A DNA stretch of 64,000 nucleotides from Mytilus galloprovincialis (GCF_965363235.1 NC_134846.1:71336724-71400723), one strand, 5' to 3'; positions 1 to 11,448 are shown, counted from the stretch's first letter. Notes: generated from the sequence alone by a model not told the origin. A program made the numbers and translations.

Positions 1-106
1 ACCTGTTACAATACACGCGGCTACCAATTGGATGTTTGCTAATTTAAGTGGATAGCATATTATCCCACACTTCCGTGGCATAATAGATTTCTAAAAGGTT
101 TACAAG

Positions 107-830
107 ACGCTGCTTGATACGACCAGCAGCACAGTTGGGGGCAAGTATGGACACACTATTCAAGCTTGATAAAGCTCTGGATTTGGATTGTGATTAACTA
201 TTTAACATAACAAAGGTATCTGACAGAGAATGAATGCGGTCTAAGACTTTGAAAGAGTGGATATTAACCCATTATGGTCAAAATCTAAAATCATACATGG
301 TTAGTTCAGCATATCGTAGAAATCCAAAAATTCAATGTTTGATGAAATAAAACAAAGCCTAATTTTGGACTCTGAAACTGAACCAAATTGATAACGAGGT
401 CCATATCCAAAATATAAATAGATTAAACATATAAAGGAATATATGTTCATCTTTTTTGGATTCAAACAATGTTTAATTTTGACCCCGATTAGGACCAACT
501 TGAAAACTGGGCCCTTAATAAAAAATCTAAATCTGCATATTAATTAACCCAAAGAATTCATTTCTTTTTTACAATCGAAAACAGTTTCATTTTGGACCAT
601 TTAGACCTCAATGTGGATCAGTTTGAAAACAAGGTCCAAAATCAAAAATCTATATCACACGGTTAGATTCAGAATATCACAGAACTGCAAGAATTCGATT
701 TTTATTGAGATTAAACAAAGTTTCATTTTCGACCCCTGGACCTTTAACATGGGTCAATTTGAAAAGGGGTCCCAAAAATATCACGGGTGTGTTCTAGCAT
801 CTTCAAATAAATTGAATTGGATTGGGCAAC
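107..830 (+). mobile_element. Fragment of tandem-core repeat family 3 (left half)
   Basis: This is a diverged copy of the element seen intact at 33482-35744 and 45355-46722. It keeps the left-end text (GATACGACC, then GGGGCAAGTATGGACAC) and several core units containing phrases such as TTAATTTTGGACC and GACCAACTTGAAAACTGGG. The right-end hairpin is missing. Short open frames in this stretch come from the repeat and are not genes. Confidence 0.55.
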
Positions 831-1200
831 AGGCATAGTCTATGTAAGTCCTCTCCACAAAACAAGGTACAATATATTACAGTCAAACAAAGCAACACAT
901 ATACACAAACATAATGACAACACAGAATTAATTTTCAGGTTAACTCAGATTAAAGGTATGACTATTTTAAAAATGCTTCATATTGTTAAAATAAAAAACT
1001 AGAGGCTCTAAAGAGCCTGTGTCGCTCACCTTGGTATATGTGAATATTAAACAAAAGAAACAGATGGATTCATGACAAAATTGTGTTGTAGTGATGGTGA
1101 TGTGTTTATACATCTTACTTTACTGAACATTCTTGCTGCTTACAATTATCTCTCTATAATGAACTTAGCCCAATGAAAATTGTTAAAAATTGACTATAAA

Positions 1201-3150
1201 GGACATTAACTCCTTAGGGGTCAATTGACCATTTCAGTCATGTTGACTTATTTGTAAATCTTACTTTGCTGAACAATATTGCTTTTTACAGGTTATCTCT
1301 ATCTATAATAGTATTCAAGATAATAACCAAAAACATCAAATTTCCTTAAAATTACCAATTTAAGGGCAGCAACCCAACAACGGGTTGTCCGATTCATCTG
1401 AAAATTTACGGCCAGATAGATCTTGACCTAATAAACAATTTTACCTCTTCAGATTTGTTCTAAATGTTTTGGTTTTTGAGTTATAAGCCAACAACTGCAT
1501 TTTACCCCTATGTTCTATTTTTAGCAATGGCGGCCATCTTGGTTGGTTGGCCAGGTCATCGGACACATTTTTTAAACTGGATACCCTAATGATGATTGTG
1601 GACAAGTTTGGATAAATTTGGCCCAGTAGTTTCAGAGGAGAAGATTTTTGTAAAAGATTACTAAGATTTAAGAAAAATGGTTAAAATTGACTGTGAAGGG
1701 CAATAACTCCTAAAAGGGTCAACTGTCCATTTTGGTCATGTTGACTTATTTGTAAATCTTACTTTGCTGAACATTTTTGCTGTTTACAGTTTATCTCTAT
1801 CTATAATAATATGCAAGATAATAACCAAAAACAGTAAAATTTTCATAAAATTACTAATTCAGGGGCAGCAACCCAACAACGGGTTGTCCGATTCATCTGA
1901 AAATTTCAGGGCAGATAGATTTTGACCTGGTGAACGATTTAACCTGCGTTATATTTGCTCTTAATGCTTTGGTTTTTGAGTTATAAGCCAAAAACTGCAT
2001 TTTACCCCTATGTTCTATTTTTAACTGTGGCGGCCATCTTGGTTAAATGGCCGGGTCATCGGACACATTTTTCAAACTAGATACCCCAATGATGATTGTG
2101 GACAAGTTTGGATTAATTTTGCCCAGTAGTTTCAGAGGAGAAGATTTTTGTAAAAGATTACTAAGATTTAAGAAAAATGGTTAAAATTGACTGTAAAGGG
2201 CAATAACTCCTAAAGGGGGCAACTGTCCATTTTGGTCATGTTGACTTATTTGTAAATCTTACTTTGCTGAATATTTTTGCTGTTTACAGTTTATCTCTAT
2301 CTATAATAATATGCAAGATAATAACCAAAAACAGTAAAATTTCCATAAAATTACCAATTCAGGGGCAGCAACCCAACAACGGGTTGTCCGATTCATCTGA
2401 AAATTTCAGGGCAGATAGTTTTTGACCTGATGAACGATTTAACCTGCGTAAGATTTGCTCTAAATGCTTTGGTTTTTGAGTTATGTCAAAAACTGCATTT
2501 TACCCCTATGTTCTATTTTTAGCAATGGCGGCCATCTTGGTTGGTTGGCCAGATCATCGGACACATTTTTTAAACTAGATACCCCAATGATGATTGTGGA
2601 CAAGTTTGGATTAATTTGGCCCAGTAGTTTCAGAGGAGAAGATATTTGTAAAACATTACTAAGATTTACGAAAAAATGGTTCAAAATTGACTATAAAGGG
2701 CAATAACTCCTAAACGGGTCAACTGACCATTTCGGTCATGTTAACTTATTTGTAAATCTTACTTTGCTGAACATTTTTGCTGTTTACAGTTTATCTCTAT
2801 CTATAATAATCTTCAAGATAATAACCAAAAACAGCAAAATTTCCCTAAAATTACCAATTCAGGGGCAGCAATCCAACAACGGGTTGTCCTATTCATCTGA
2901 AAATTTCAGGGCAGATAAATTTTGACCTGATAAACAATTTTGGCCTTGTCAGATTTGCTCTAAATGCTTTGGTTTTTGAGTTATAAGCCAAAAACTGCAT
3001 TTTACCCCCATGTTCTATTTTTAGCCATGGCGGTCATCTTGGTTGGTAAGCGGGGTCACCGGACACATTTTTTAAATTAGATACCCCAATGATGATTGTG
3101 GCCAAGTTTGGTTAAATTTGGCCCAGTAGTTTCAGAGGAGAAGATTTTTG
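1201..3150 (+). repeat. Tandem array of ~500-bp core units (x4)
   Basis: The phrase CAATAACTCCTAAA or a close variant recurs near 1203, 1701, 2201 and 2701, giving a period of 498-500 bp. Each unit also carries CGGGTTGTCCGATTCATCTG and ATGGCGGCCATCTTGG. The units differ by scattered substitutions, so the array is moderately old. Short open frames at 2464-2706 (both strands) are by-products of the repeat. Confidence 0.85.
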
Positions 3151-3160
3151 TAAAAGCTAA

Positions 3161-3219
3161 CGACGGACGACGACGACGACGACGACGACGACGGACGACG
3201 GACGACGGACGACGGACGC
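3161..3219 (+). repeat. GAC / GACG microsatellite
   Basis: Perfect and near-perfect GAC and GGACGAC runs lie just before the right-end hairpin of the family 1 element. The same microsatellite class sits in the same relative place in families 2 and 3. Confidence 0.9.
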
Positions 3220-3410
3220 CAAGTGATGAGAAAAGCTCACTTGGCCCTTTGGGCCAGGTGAGCTAAAAATGAAAAAAAGTTTTAATAGGATGCAAAATAT
3301 ATTTTATACTTGGTTTTGATGTTGTTTGGGGTGAGACTTTACTCGACTTGGAGTAATGAGAGTTTGGATGAAACTTTTGGTGTATGTAGACGATAAGTAA
3401 CTGTCATGTT

Positions 3411-3592
3411 TGTTAGCAGGCGTGGTCAACGTACACAATTTTTTAACAAAATATCCTAATGATGATTGTAGCCAAAATGCAAGTGTGGTTAAATTTGGCC
3501 CAGTAGTTACAGAGGATAAGATTTTTTTGTAAAAGTTAACAGACGAAGACGAAAAAGACGGACGTCAAGGGATGAGAAAACACTTAGTCCAT
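3411..3592 (+). mobile_element. Degraded right half of a family 1 element
   Basis: It repeats the end of the family 1 core (AATGATGATTGTAGCC, then TTTGGCCCAGTAGTTAC), then GACGAAGACG-type triplets and GTCAAGGGATGAGAAAA. The terminal hairpin is eroded. It lies 140 bp downstream of the large family 1 element in the same orientation. Confidence 0.6.
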
Positions 3593-3599
3593 AAAATAA

Positions 3600-4905
3600 G
3601 TCGAATATAAACAAGGTACAGTTTTTTTTCTAAATTGTATCGAGATAGACGGTATTTAAGTTTACGCAAACAATCAAAGTGAGGTATAGCATTGTTGATT
3701 CATTTTGCGTGACCACCGAAAGTTTATCATAGGTGTAATGACTTGCACTTATAGGGATATTTGTAACATGTCGAAATTTTAGAAAACATAGTTTTGGTTT
3801 AATCAGGATTTAATGTTTAAAAATATCTTCAACCCAATTATTTTGTATTTTTAAAACGTAAACATATACGCAGATTTTTTCCATTTATAGTTATTATTTT
3901 ACCATTCCTCGCAAATGAAAGTCATGATGTATGTATCAAATGTAAGAAAATTGTTTATTGTTTAAATCTAACATGTCTATGAAGGTAGTGGTATTTTCAG
4001 AAAATGCATTTGTTGAATAATGTCTGCCTGCTATTTATAAATCTGATCCGTTGTAATTAACCCATAGAAAGATGGATTTAAAAAAATTTAGATTGGATTT
4101 AAAGTACTTATATTATTTCTTCGATGGAATTTGAACCACAATATCTAACCCCGGCTCCCAGGCTTCAACATGTTGTTGTGCTTCAGATGATTAAGACCTC
4201 ATGGTTTCTCTGAGCAATAGTTTGGGGATCTGAGCTCCAATGAAATGGTTCGGATTCCATGCCCAATTTCTGAAACGCAGATTCATTCAGGGCTCCGACG
4301 TACCCGTGGAGCTAGTGTATTACCTCCCTATTCGAGTGTTTGTGACTATATTTGGATAGACAGGTCACTGGTGTGCAAGACCATATGTCCGTTACTCTTG
4401 ACCATGCTCATTTTGATTATTTATTAGAGACTAGCGTTATTCATTTTTCCAAAGTTTTAAATAAAAGAAACATGTTTAAAATTTTCACAACAATAACCTG
4501 ATCATCCAATCTTCAGGAAAATTATCCGACGCGCAAATTTCAGTATATTTGTTATATAAAGTTAAGATAAAATAAGCATTTTATTAATCTAACTCAAGAA
4601 TCTATCATTTTGTACAACAACAATATGCACAATAATTCATGATCATTTAATTATTTGAATCTGAAAATACTTTAAAAACTTGTGGTTCATTTCATGGAAC
4701 AAAACAAAATAGATTGATATTAATTCAAAGGAAAATTCAAAATACTATCCCGAGTCGTCATAGTTATTCAAGTAGACGCCTTTTATCAAAATTATCAAAT
4801 CAATCTGATTTTATTCTGTCTTTTTGTAGCTGAGAATAATGTTTACTGCTGAAGCAGATGACACAACACAATAAATACAACAATATCGCACTGCAGACAG
4901 GCAGA
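3600..4905. other. Non-coding stretch upstream of IRF-A
   Basis: No gene, RNA or clear repeat is recognised. Positions 4130-4440 are less AT-rich and of higher complexity than the surroundings and contain a 60-codon open frame (4245-4427), but no family match, splice structure or second copy is visible. Its origin is unexplained. Confidence 0.4.
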
Positions 4906-4911
4906 TAAAAA

Positions 4912-4998
4912 AAGAGTATAAAATTGAGAATGAAATGGGGAATGTGTCAAAGCGTCAACAACCCGACCATAGAGCAGACAACAGCAGAAGGGAACCAA
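4912..4998 (-). repeat. Dispersed repeat family 5 (reverse copy)
   Basis: The reverse complement carries the phrase seen forward at 13636, 24233, 28559 and 46384: TTCTGCTCT, then GACACATTCCCCATTT, then CTCAATTTTAT. Five copies in 64 kb show a common short dispersed repeat, possibly the 3' end of a SINE or LTR-type element. The class is not determined. Confidence 0.6.
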
Positions 4999-5091
4999 CG
5001 GCTGAATTTAACACCATTTACAAATACAGTATCATTTATATCTAGTTCATTGTCTGTGACATAATGCATGTGTAAGGCCTCCAGAGTACTC

Positions 5092-5145
5092 TTTCTAGAA
5101 ATCATGTAGTTGTCCAAGAAAATTCAAAATTAAAGACTCCTTTTT
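5092..5145 (+). promoter_or_regulatory. Sequence block shared with the IRF-B upstream region
   Basis: TTTCTAGAAATCA followed by TGTAGTT, and 22 bp later GACTCCTTTTT, recur in the same order at 14248-14291 directly upstream of IRF-B. This may be a conserved regulatory block of the paralogues or a shared old repeat. Function is inferred only from position. Confidence 0.35.
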
Positions 5146-5357
5146 AGTGAAATAATGAAATGAATACAAAAATAACGGGTTGCAATTTTCAGTAAAATTA
5201 GTCGCCAAAATTCCCACAAAGTATATTTATAATAATATTTAACCATCATATGCATCTAAAAAACATAATGAAAATGTTTATTGATCAGAAAATGAAATAT
5301 ATAATGAATCGACGACACTCTACATGCTCCTGCCCAACCAGATGTTGCAATCCGATT

Positions 5358-5367
5358 GGGAAATTCA
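5358..5367 (+). promoter_or_regulatory. NF-kB-like site (one mismatch)
   Basis: GGGAAATTCA differs at one position from the kB consensus GGGRNWYYCC and lies about 195 bp upstream of the candidate IRF-A transcription start. IRF1-type promoters in vertebrates carry kB sites, so it is noted. A 9/10 match in AT-rich DNA can easily occur by chance. Confidence 0.2.
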
Positions 5368-5538
5368 TTACCTATTTATATCAATGTCGTGGCATTTATT
5401 TTTAGCAACAAAAATGGATTTCAGAAAACCATAAGTTCTATTTAAAGGTAAACTGTAAATTAGGATCTATAAATAAACTGTGTTTTCCCAATGTAAATTC
5501 TCGGAATAGACGAAAAGAGGTCACATGATCTTATTCAT

Positions 5539-5601
5539 ATATATTTAGTGCCGTTTAAATCAGACAGTATACATTTTCAATAGAATCGTCTTAGCTAAAA
5601 G
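5539..5601 (+). promoter_or_regulatory. Candidate IRF-A promoter and non-coding leader exon
   Basis: A TATATATTT box near 5539 is followed at 5560 by TCAGACA, which resembles an initiator. The sequence then reaches AAAG^GTAAGAAAT at 5601/5602, a good 5' splice site. The IRF-A coding exon is preceded by a splice acceptor (TTTCAG, ending 7344) 19 bp before its ATG, so an upstream leader exon must exist; this is the best candidate. Transcript data are needed to confirm the pairing. Confidence 0.3.
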
Positions 5602-5996
5602 GTAAGAAATTTTATTCAATAACTCTGAAAATGTCTTTGTTTTATTTGTTTTTGGCATACTGCTTATATATATTCAACATGCAAGTTTGCTTAATAAATA
5701 AGCATGGCAAACTTCGGCATAGAGAAAACAAAATCCCCATCTAGAGATGGGAAAACACCTTTTAAGTTTTGCTTTCAGTTTATGATATTTTTCAGTCGCT
5801 CGCTCGAACTGTATACAATCGATGCAGTTTGTTACATTTACTGTCTAGTTTCTTAATTTTTGGCCTGACTGGTTGATGCATTCTACGAAGACAGTTAAGA
5901 AAAAACAACTCTCTGTTTTCTCTAGGTTTTTTAAGAAACATTCTAGCAATAACAACATGATTGAGTTGACATTCTAATGTGTTGAGGGGTATTTTT

Positions 5997-6125
5997 CAGA
6001 GGCGGATTTAGAAAAAATTTGGTTGCTTATATAGGGAATCACTGAAGCGTGACTGGAGTGCGCCCCCGCCCCCTTTTAGGCAGTCAGTGGGCCCCCACTT
6101 ATGAACATTTCTAGATCCGCCAGTG
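5997..6125. mobile_element. Short inverted-repeat element (GGCGGATCC MITE family)
   Basis: Ends are CAGAGGCGGATTTAG and CTAGATCCGCCAGTG, imperfect inverted copies of the family consensus CAGTGGCGGATCCAG. The element is 129 bp and is flanked on both sides by TTTTT, consistent with the 5-bp target duplication of the other copies. It would lie in the IRF-A leader intron. Confidence 0.7.
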
Positions 6126-6129
6126 TTTT

Positions 6130-7340
6130 TTAAAAACTATTTTGTCACGTCGAAAAATGGTCCTTTCACGCTCTTTGAAATAAGCTTGACGTGTCAAATA
6201 TGCTCTAACATTACATGTAATAACAATGATAATTGTAATGATTTTATGGTTCTGATCCTGCCTGGAATTAAATGTATATGATTTTTATAGCATGAAGATA
6301 ATAACATCTGTCTGAACTTTTTTTTTAATGTTTCATTTTAGTTTATAAAAATGTTTTTCTGTTACAAATCATGATGTATAGTTTTATGTGTACATGTTAT
6401 GCTGCCCATCAAGGGCCCTTGATTGGAATAATAAATATTCTTATTCTGTATAACATGGCTTGATAATCTAAACAAGTCGGTCAGAAGTGAAACATTAATT
6501 TCGTATGTTCATATGTGGGGATATACTATATACCTGTGGCAATTTATAAAGACATAATTTTTTTTTAGATATGACACCTTTAATTGTTGTTATCGCATGT
6601 TCATATTCGATAGTTTTTGAAAAATGAAAAATTCATGGAGGCATTTACTATTTATTTCAACGATTATGTCGTGTAAACAATGGTGGGTATTAATAATACA
6701 AGCATGTATTACTTATACATGTTTTTGCGTCTCAACTATACCATACGTGGAAGTTTAAACCTATTTAGGCTATGCTGGTGACTTAACAATACTGTCATCT
6801 GATCTGTTCTGGCCGATATATTTTATTGACTAAGCATTTTATATCTTAACAAACACTAACGTAAACTGGCAAGTAGCCAGCTTTTAAATTTATAGATTTT
6901 ATTGTTATCAAGGCCGACTTTGGTCGGTAAAAACTTCCTGGTTGAGAACTGGAAGTTTAAATAGGCAGGTATTTTTTTTATTGTGCGTGCATAATATTGT
7001 CAACGGATACATAAAAAAAATCTATATTTACATCAGTTTGTTTAGCTGAGCATGCAAAAAAAATAATTTAGGTATGGGGGTGGGGATGGGATGAGAGGAT
7101 TGACGTATCGCACTACACTGGTAACCAACCTTTGTGCAAAGACCATGCATATTTTAACAGAAAATAATTTTCATTTGCAATTAAAAATTTAATGTCATTG
7201 GGTTTTCTTTGTTTCGTTATTTTTTTATTTATAAATGATTCACATAAGTAAGATCTTAAAAGTTTTGATAAATAAGCACAGCTTTACTTTATTGGTAAAT
7301 AGTTGAAATTGGCAGTAAGACTTCAATTCAATTTTACGTT
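6130..7340. other. Non-coding stretch before IRF-A exon 1
   Basis: AT-rich sequence with no recognisable gene, RNA or repeat. If the leader exon at 5562-5601 is right, this is intron. It ends with a pyrimidine-rich run and TTTCAG at 7339-7344, which places the first coding exon at 7345 onward. Confidence 0.5.
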
Positions 7341-7363
7341 TCAGTTTAAATTAAATCACAACA

Positions 7364-7610
7364 ATGAAGAAGAGTCACAAAGGAAGCAGTCGGCATTCAC
7401 TTGGAGCTGGAAGGAAGCCTATCAGGCCAATTGAACGACAGAAAATGCGCCCTTGGTTGTACAACTTGTTACTAAATGAGGACGTCCTGAGCGTCAAGTG
7501 GGAGTCGAAAAGAGAGTCTACATTTAGGATTGCATGGAGGCATGCAGCAAGACAAGGCTGGAATCCACGTGATGACGCTGATTTGTTTGAACGTTGGGCC
7601 AGACATACAG
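7364..7610 (+). CDS. IRF: IRF-A exon 1
   Basis: Codes for residues 1-82 and the first base of codon 83. It contains all five tryptophans of the IRF pentad and the conserved text from RPWL to ERWARHTG. The donor is ACAG^GTATTG, phase 1. The 23 residues before the domain are basic and serine/glycine-rich. Confidence 0.92.
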
Positions 7611-10600
7611 GTATTGTTTCTGGTATTTGCAAGTGCGGATAGTTATAATGTTGCATTTTACCACAGGCACTTTTTCTCAGAATATTTTCCCTATACACAT
7701 ACCTGATTGCTCAACGTGATTTTCTTCCTTTGCACAGTTCTCATGATGCGTAGTTGCTTACTCTTTGTATTTCACGTTCAGAGACAGCATCATAGTTACT
7801 ATAATTAGAAAATGTGTACTTGGTCTGATCTGGTCTATATACAAAATTTGAAGTAATTAATACAGTAAAACAGTCCAATTCAAAAATATGCCAATATTTA
7901 AGTGAGAGATTATCTCATTACATGTACTGGAAACTTAAAATGGGAACTTTTTGTTTAAGAATTACTTCAGAAAGATGGAAGAAATATGTTTTACTCGTTT
8001 TTTAGGGAAATTCATGGACGGCGACGATCCAGATCCTAAACGATGGAAAGCTAATTTCCGTTGTGCTTTGAACAGCCTTCCCGATGTTGAGGAATTGAAA
8101 GATAGGGGTCTGAGGAAGGGAAACAATGCGTTTAAAATCTACAAATTTCTAGACGAAAAGAAAATGAAATTAAAGAGAAAACAAAACAATCAGTGTAGAG
8201 GTAATTATAGTTACAAATATATATTAAATTAGCTTTTAGTGAATTAATTTAAATCTTACGAAATATGTATTGCCTCTTTTTCTGTAGGTCACAATCTTTC
8301 TGTACCACTGTTTTAAGAGTTTGCCACACTTAATTAAACACCCTTTACAAATGCAGCATCACTGATATATATATATTTAATTTACAAATAATGTCATGAA
8401 TTGTAATTACTGATAATTATACATGTTAAATTACAGAAACTGAAAGTTCCCCTAAACGAGCATCTAAACGACTGCAAGATAAACCATGTCGTCGTTTTGC
8501 CGACAGTGAGTCGGATGAGGACGAGGAGGAAATGTCGGAGGATTCTGATGAGGTATGTGTATAGTTTTTGTATAAATAAACTACTTAGTAACTTGATTCT
8601 AGAAAATATGAAATTCAAAAACAGCTTAAGGAAATTTCTTTCTTGACAGGACATGTTCGGTCTTTCCAGTGTTGAATTGAGGTTTAGGCTTACAGTGGCG
8701 GATCCAGAACCTTTTGCAAGGAGGTGGCACTGACTGGCCCACTTCAGTAATGTCTCAGTGATTCCCTATATAACCAAACAAATGTTTCTCACAAAAGGGG
8801 ACCGGGACGGGACCTCCAGCTCCTCCGGATCCGCCTATGGCTTAGACGACAATCCAATTATTTGCTTGAAAAAAATCAGTACTTTAGATGCTTATTTAAA
8901 CATTCCCCCTATCACAAACGACTATAACGATATATTTGTTACTTATAAATATATGGTATATGATTTTTTTTATTTGTAGTGCCAGTCCCCAAGACGACGA
9001 GATTCAGATGAAGTATCGACCTCTGGTTCTGAGCCAGAGCTGATTTCAGAACGGTATAGTCGCTTTTCAACAGACAGCAATGAACTTCCTGTGTTTGAAA
9101 AGATTTGTGGAGAATCTGGTACGTAATTTCTGTCTTAAACAAGTGACAACATCGTACGTAATCGTATCTGATTTTTATTTCTTGTGTTAAGGTTTGTGTG
9201 TATAATTCCCAGTGATCCGTAGACACGCGCGTACTTGCACATGAGTAGAGGAAATTTGACACCATGAAAAGATAATTGTCAGTTCATATAGTTTTTTAAA
9301 AACTTTAAAAAAAAAACTTGTTAGGTCTGAAATTTTAGTTTGTCCTTGAATGATGTAATGTAAACATGATAATATCTTAGGTATTTATTTAGAGGGAAAA
9401 TCGATTAAGAAACCATGGGTTAATTTTACCAGAAAAAAGGCTGAACAAAACAATTTTTCTGTTTGTATGTCATTGTTAGTTTGTTGTGATTTAAACGTCT
9501 TTTTTCCTTTTTCTTCTTCAGATTTATCCATTTTCAAGCCTGAAAACAAGTGCCATAATTTTACCTATAATCAAGGATATATTACATTACCGGACACCAC
9601 TATGGCTATTTATAATACACAAAGCGGTAAGAATATTGTCAATTTTGAAATATGTCAGAAGCAGAAGTTTTTTCTTTGATATTCAATTATTGGGGTAAAA
9701 GTCAAGTGGTTGAAATAGGAAAAGCAAAACCAAAACTTTGGACCTCTTATATGACGTGGGATTGCCTACAGGAGGGTTGCTTTGTTCAAATATATAGATA
9801 CGTGATTGTCTAGAAGTATTGCTTTGTTGAAAAAAATATTTTAATTATTTTAATTAAAATGATTTATTTGAAACTGTTTTATCTAAAAATATATTGTTAT
9901 TTTTTTCCGTTTCAGATGATGACAATTGTAGTACAGAGAGTGATATGACGGAGGAAGAATTAGTTGAGGTACTTTTCATTACATGCCATTACATTGATTA
10001 ACTTATTTTGTTTGCATGGTTTGGGATTATTTTTTTTTATTTAAGTTTCAGGAATCAAAAACGTTTTTAAGCTTCTTTTGCAGAAATGTTAATATAAAGC
10101 CAAATTATAATACTCAGTACATTTTTTGCACATAAATTTTATCAATTCATTTAAAATGCTTTTGCCAAGGACTGTATATAGACCAAATGCTATATTTCTA
10201 AACAGTTGTTATATATTTTCAGTTAATTTTGAATGTAGAAAGTCCTGGAGCCAGAGAGATTGTTGAGATTAAAGATGAACCAATTGATATTTGGTCATCA
10301 GTGGCAGCTGATGTTACCATTGGTAAGTAACTATATTGTCTCATGTGTACACCACTCTTGTATTTATACTTATCCATCACACCCCTTGTGATTATGAATT
10401 CAAAGAACCATCATTCCCGCGGTTGTGCAGGTAACTGTTTTCATATAGAGTGTTAAGAAGAGGATCAAGGACTGCACATGATAACAGGGTTCATGTTCAA
10501 CTTTATTATTAAGTAATTTTGATATCTTTCAATGGCGTTAGCTTTACCTTAACATTAACTGTAAGTTTTCTCAAAAGATGTTTATAAAAAAAAATAGGTT

Positions 10601-11448
10601 CTTCTTCAGTGGCGGATCCAGGGGGGGGGGGTTCCGGGAGTGCGCACCCCCCCCTTTATTTTTGCCGATCAATGCATTTGTATCGGGACATATGTTTTGC
10701 ACCCCCCCTTTGCCCTGGGTTAGCATCCCCCCTTTCGAAAATTCCTGCATCCGCCCCTGTTCTTCCTGTATATTAAATATTTTATCCCTTAATTTGTAAA
10801 AGAATATGAAAAAGCATTGAAATGTGATAGATGTCCATATAACATCTCATTTCTAAAAGCTGTTAAGTTTTGTGATGTTTATCTTGTAGGCGAAGACATG
10901 GATCAGGATTTGTTAGATGGTTGTGTTATAAATGAAACAGAAAACGTTGTTACACAACAAATCACGTTTGGTGGTGATATGGTAAGTTTATACACACTTA
11001 CTATATTGTATTCTAAAGAGGGTTCAAGATTGAGGGAAAAGGGGGTTGGAAAAAAGAGGCTAAATGAAATTTGAGTGCATGCAGCTTGATGGAGGCTTGG
11101 CGAGAAAGCTGATACGTAAAGATTCGCGATGTAGATATAGAAGATAGCTGGAGTATTTAATAAAAACATTGAAAACAGAATAGCAGTTGGTATATGAAAG
11201 AGGACAGAATGGATCGGTCAAGAGAGACAATTTATATGAAGTGTGGGTTTATTTGTTGATATTCATTTCAACAATTAAATATACCAATGGGAAAGTAAGG
11301 AAAATGAAAATTTGCAAGCAATAATGGTTAAATTTAGATGTCTATTTCTCCTTTTGTTATGTATGATGTCTCAAGTTTTGTTGACATACACTTATGCTGT
11401 CTATTATATTTTCAGGGTTACACATGTCTGGATCTTTCATTGATATGA
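7364..11448 (+). CDS. IRF: Interferon regulatory factor IRF-A (IRF1/2-type)
   Basis: Nine coding exons join in frame (1080 nt, 359 aa): 7364-7610, 8006-8200, 8437-8552, 8980-9118, 9522-9626, 9916-9968, 10223-10322, 10890-10981, 11416-11448, all GT-AG. Residues ~24-120 form an IRF DNA-binding domain: tryptophans at 31, 46, 58, 66 and 78 have the IRF1/2 spacing (15, 12, 8, 12), followed by [14 protein letters not shown] (96-109), the recognition helix that contacts GAAA. A basic stretch (~157-167) and an acidic tract rich in S/D/E (~170-186) follow. EIKDEPID (300-307) contains a SUMO-type IKDE motif. No typical IRF-association domain is seen. It is a nuclear transcription factor by family, presumably acting on ISRE-like sites in immune genes. 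The start ATG has A at -3 and lies 19 bp after an acceptor. Alternative splicing is untested. Confidence 0.9.
8006..8200 (+). CDS. IRF: IRF-A exon 2
   Basis: Acceptor TTTTTTAG, donor AGAG^GTAATT, phase 1 in and out. It encodes the second half of the DNA-binding domain, from [20 protein letters not shown] to the lysine-rich end KKMKLKRKQ, which could serve in nuclear import. Confidence 0.92.
8437..8552 (+). CDS. IRF: IRF-A exon 3
   Basis: Acceptor AAATTACAG, donor GAG^GTATGT, ending in phase 0. It codes for a basic stretch ([14 protein letters not shown]) followed by an acidic, serine-rich tract with [14 protein letters not shown]. The same phase-0 boundary ends exon 3 of IRF-B. Confidence 0.85.
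8693..8839. mobile_element. Short inverted-repeat element (GGCGGATCC MITE family)
   Basis: It starts CAGTGGCGGATCCAG and ends CGGATCCGCCTATG (147 bp). A perfect 5-bp target duplication GCTTA flanks it (8688-8692 and 8840-8844). It lies in IRF-A intron 3 and causes the spurious open frame at 8758-8979. Confidence 0.85.
8980..9118 (+). CDS. IRF: IRF-A exon 4
   Basis: Acceptor TATTTGTAG, donor TCTG^GTACGT, phase 0 in and 1 out. It encodes a polar segment ([20 protein letters not shown] at its start) with likely phosphorylatable serines and no recognised fold. Confidence 0.85.
9522..9626 (+). CDS. IRF: IRF-A exon 5
   Basis: Acceptor TTCTTCTTCAG after a long pyrimidine tract, donor AGCG^GTAAGA, phase 1 in and out. 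It codes for [14 protein letters not shown] and following residues; no recognised domain. Confidence 0.8.
9916..9968 (+). CDS. IRF: IRF-A exon 6
   Basis: A 53-nt acidic exon ([18 protein letters not shown]) between acceptor CCGTTTCAG and donor GAG^GTACTT, ending in phase 0. Acidity would suit an activation region, but that is an inference. Confidence 0.8.
10223..10322 (+). CDS. IRF: IRF-A exon 7 with SUMO-type motif
   Basis: Acceptor ATATTTTCAG, donor ATTG^GTAAGT. It encodes [20 protein letters not shown] and on. IKDE fits psi-K-x-E, and the IKDEPID context resembles the CKEEPEID sumoylation region of vertebrate IRF1. IRF-B has IKKERID at the start of its exon 4. Confidence 0.85.
10607..10759. 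mobile_element. Short inverted-repeat element (GGCGGATCC MITE family)
   Basis: It begins CAGTGGCGGATCCAGGG and ends GCATCCGCCCCTG (153 bp), with a perfect TTCTT target duplication at 10602-10606 and 10760-10764. G and C homopolymer runs sit inside the ends. It lies in IRF-A intron 7. Confidence 0.85.
10890..10981 (+). CDS. IRF: IRF-A exon 8
   Basis: Acceptor ATCTTGTAG, donor GATATG^GTAAGT, ending in phase 0. It codes for [20 protein letters not shown] and following residues, an acidic segment without a recognised domain. Confidence 0.85.
11416..11448 (+). CDS. IRF: IRF-A exon 9 (C-terminus and stop)
   Basis: Acceptor TATATTTTCAG, then [10 protein letters not shown] and TGA at 11446-11448. 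The YTCL tetrapeptide recurs at the C-terminus of IRF-B (EYTCL-stop), which supports both gene ends. Confidence 0.85.
   Translation, partial: GYTCLDLSLI

Larger units (their letters stand above)
1001..3270 (+). mobile_element. Helentron/HINE-like tandem-core element, family 1
   Basis: A modular non-coding element. The left end has a small hairpin (GGCTCTAAAGAGCC) followed by GCTCACCTTGG. Four tandem cores of about 500 bp follow, then a GAC/GACG microsatellite (3161-3219). The right end is a strong hairpin at 3235-3263, GCTCACTTGGCCC pairing with GGGCCAGGTGAGC, then TAAAAAT. Left GCTCACC and right GGTGAGC are inverted copies of each other, as in non-autonomous Helentron-type elements such as bivalve 'pearl' elements (established family knowledge; the assignment is inferred). 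No transposase is encoded. Confidence 0.65.

Noticed and set aside
4245-4427. 60-codon frame in a GC-richer patch
   Set aside because: No family resemblance, splice sites or second copy; too short to support a gene.
7375-7698. Minus-strand 107-codon frame over IRF-A exon 1
   Set aside because: Shadow of the IRF DNA-binding exon on the opposite strand.
10578-10799. 73-codon frame with glycine and proline runs
   Set aside because: It spans the MITE at 10607-10759 with its G and C homopolymers.
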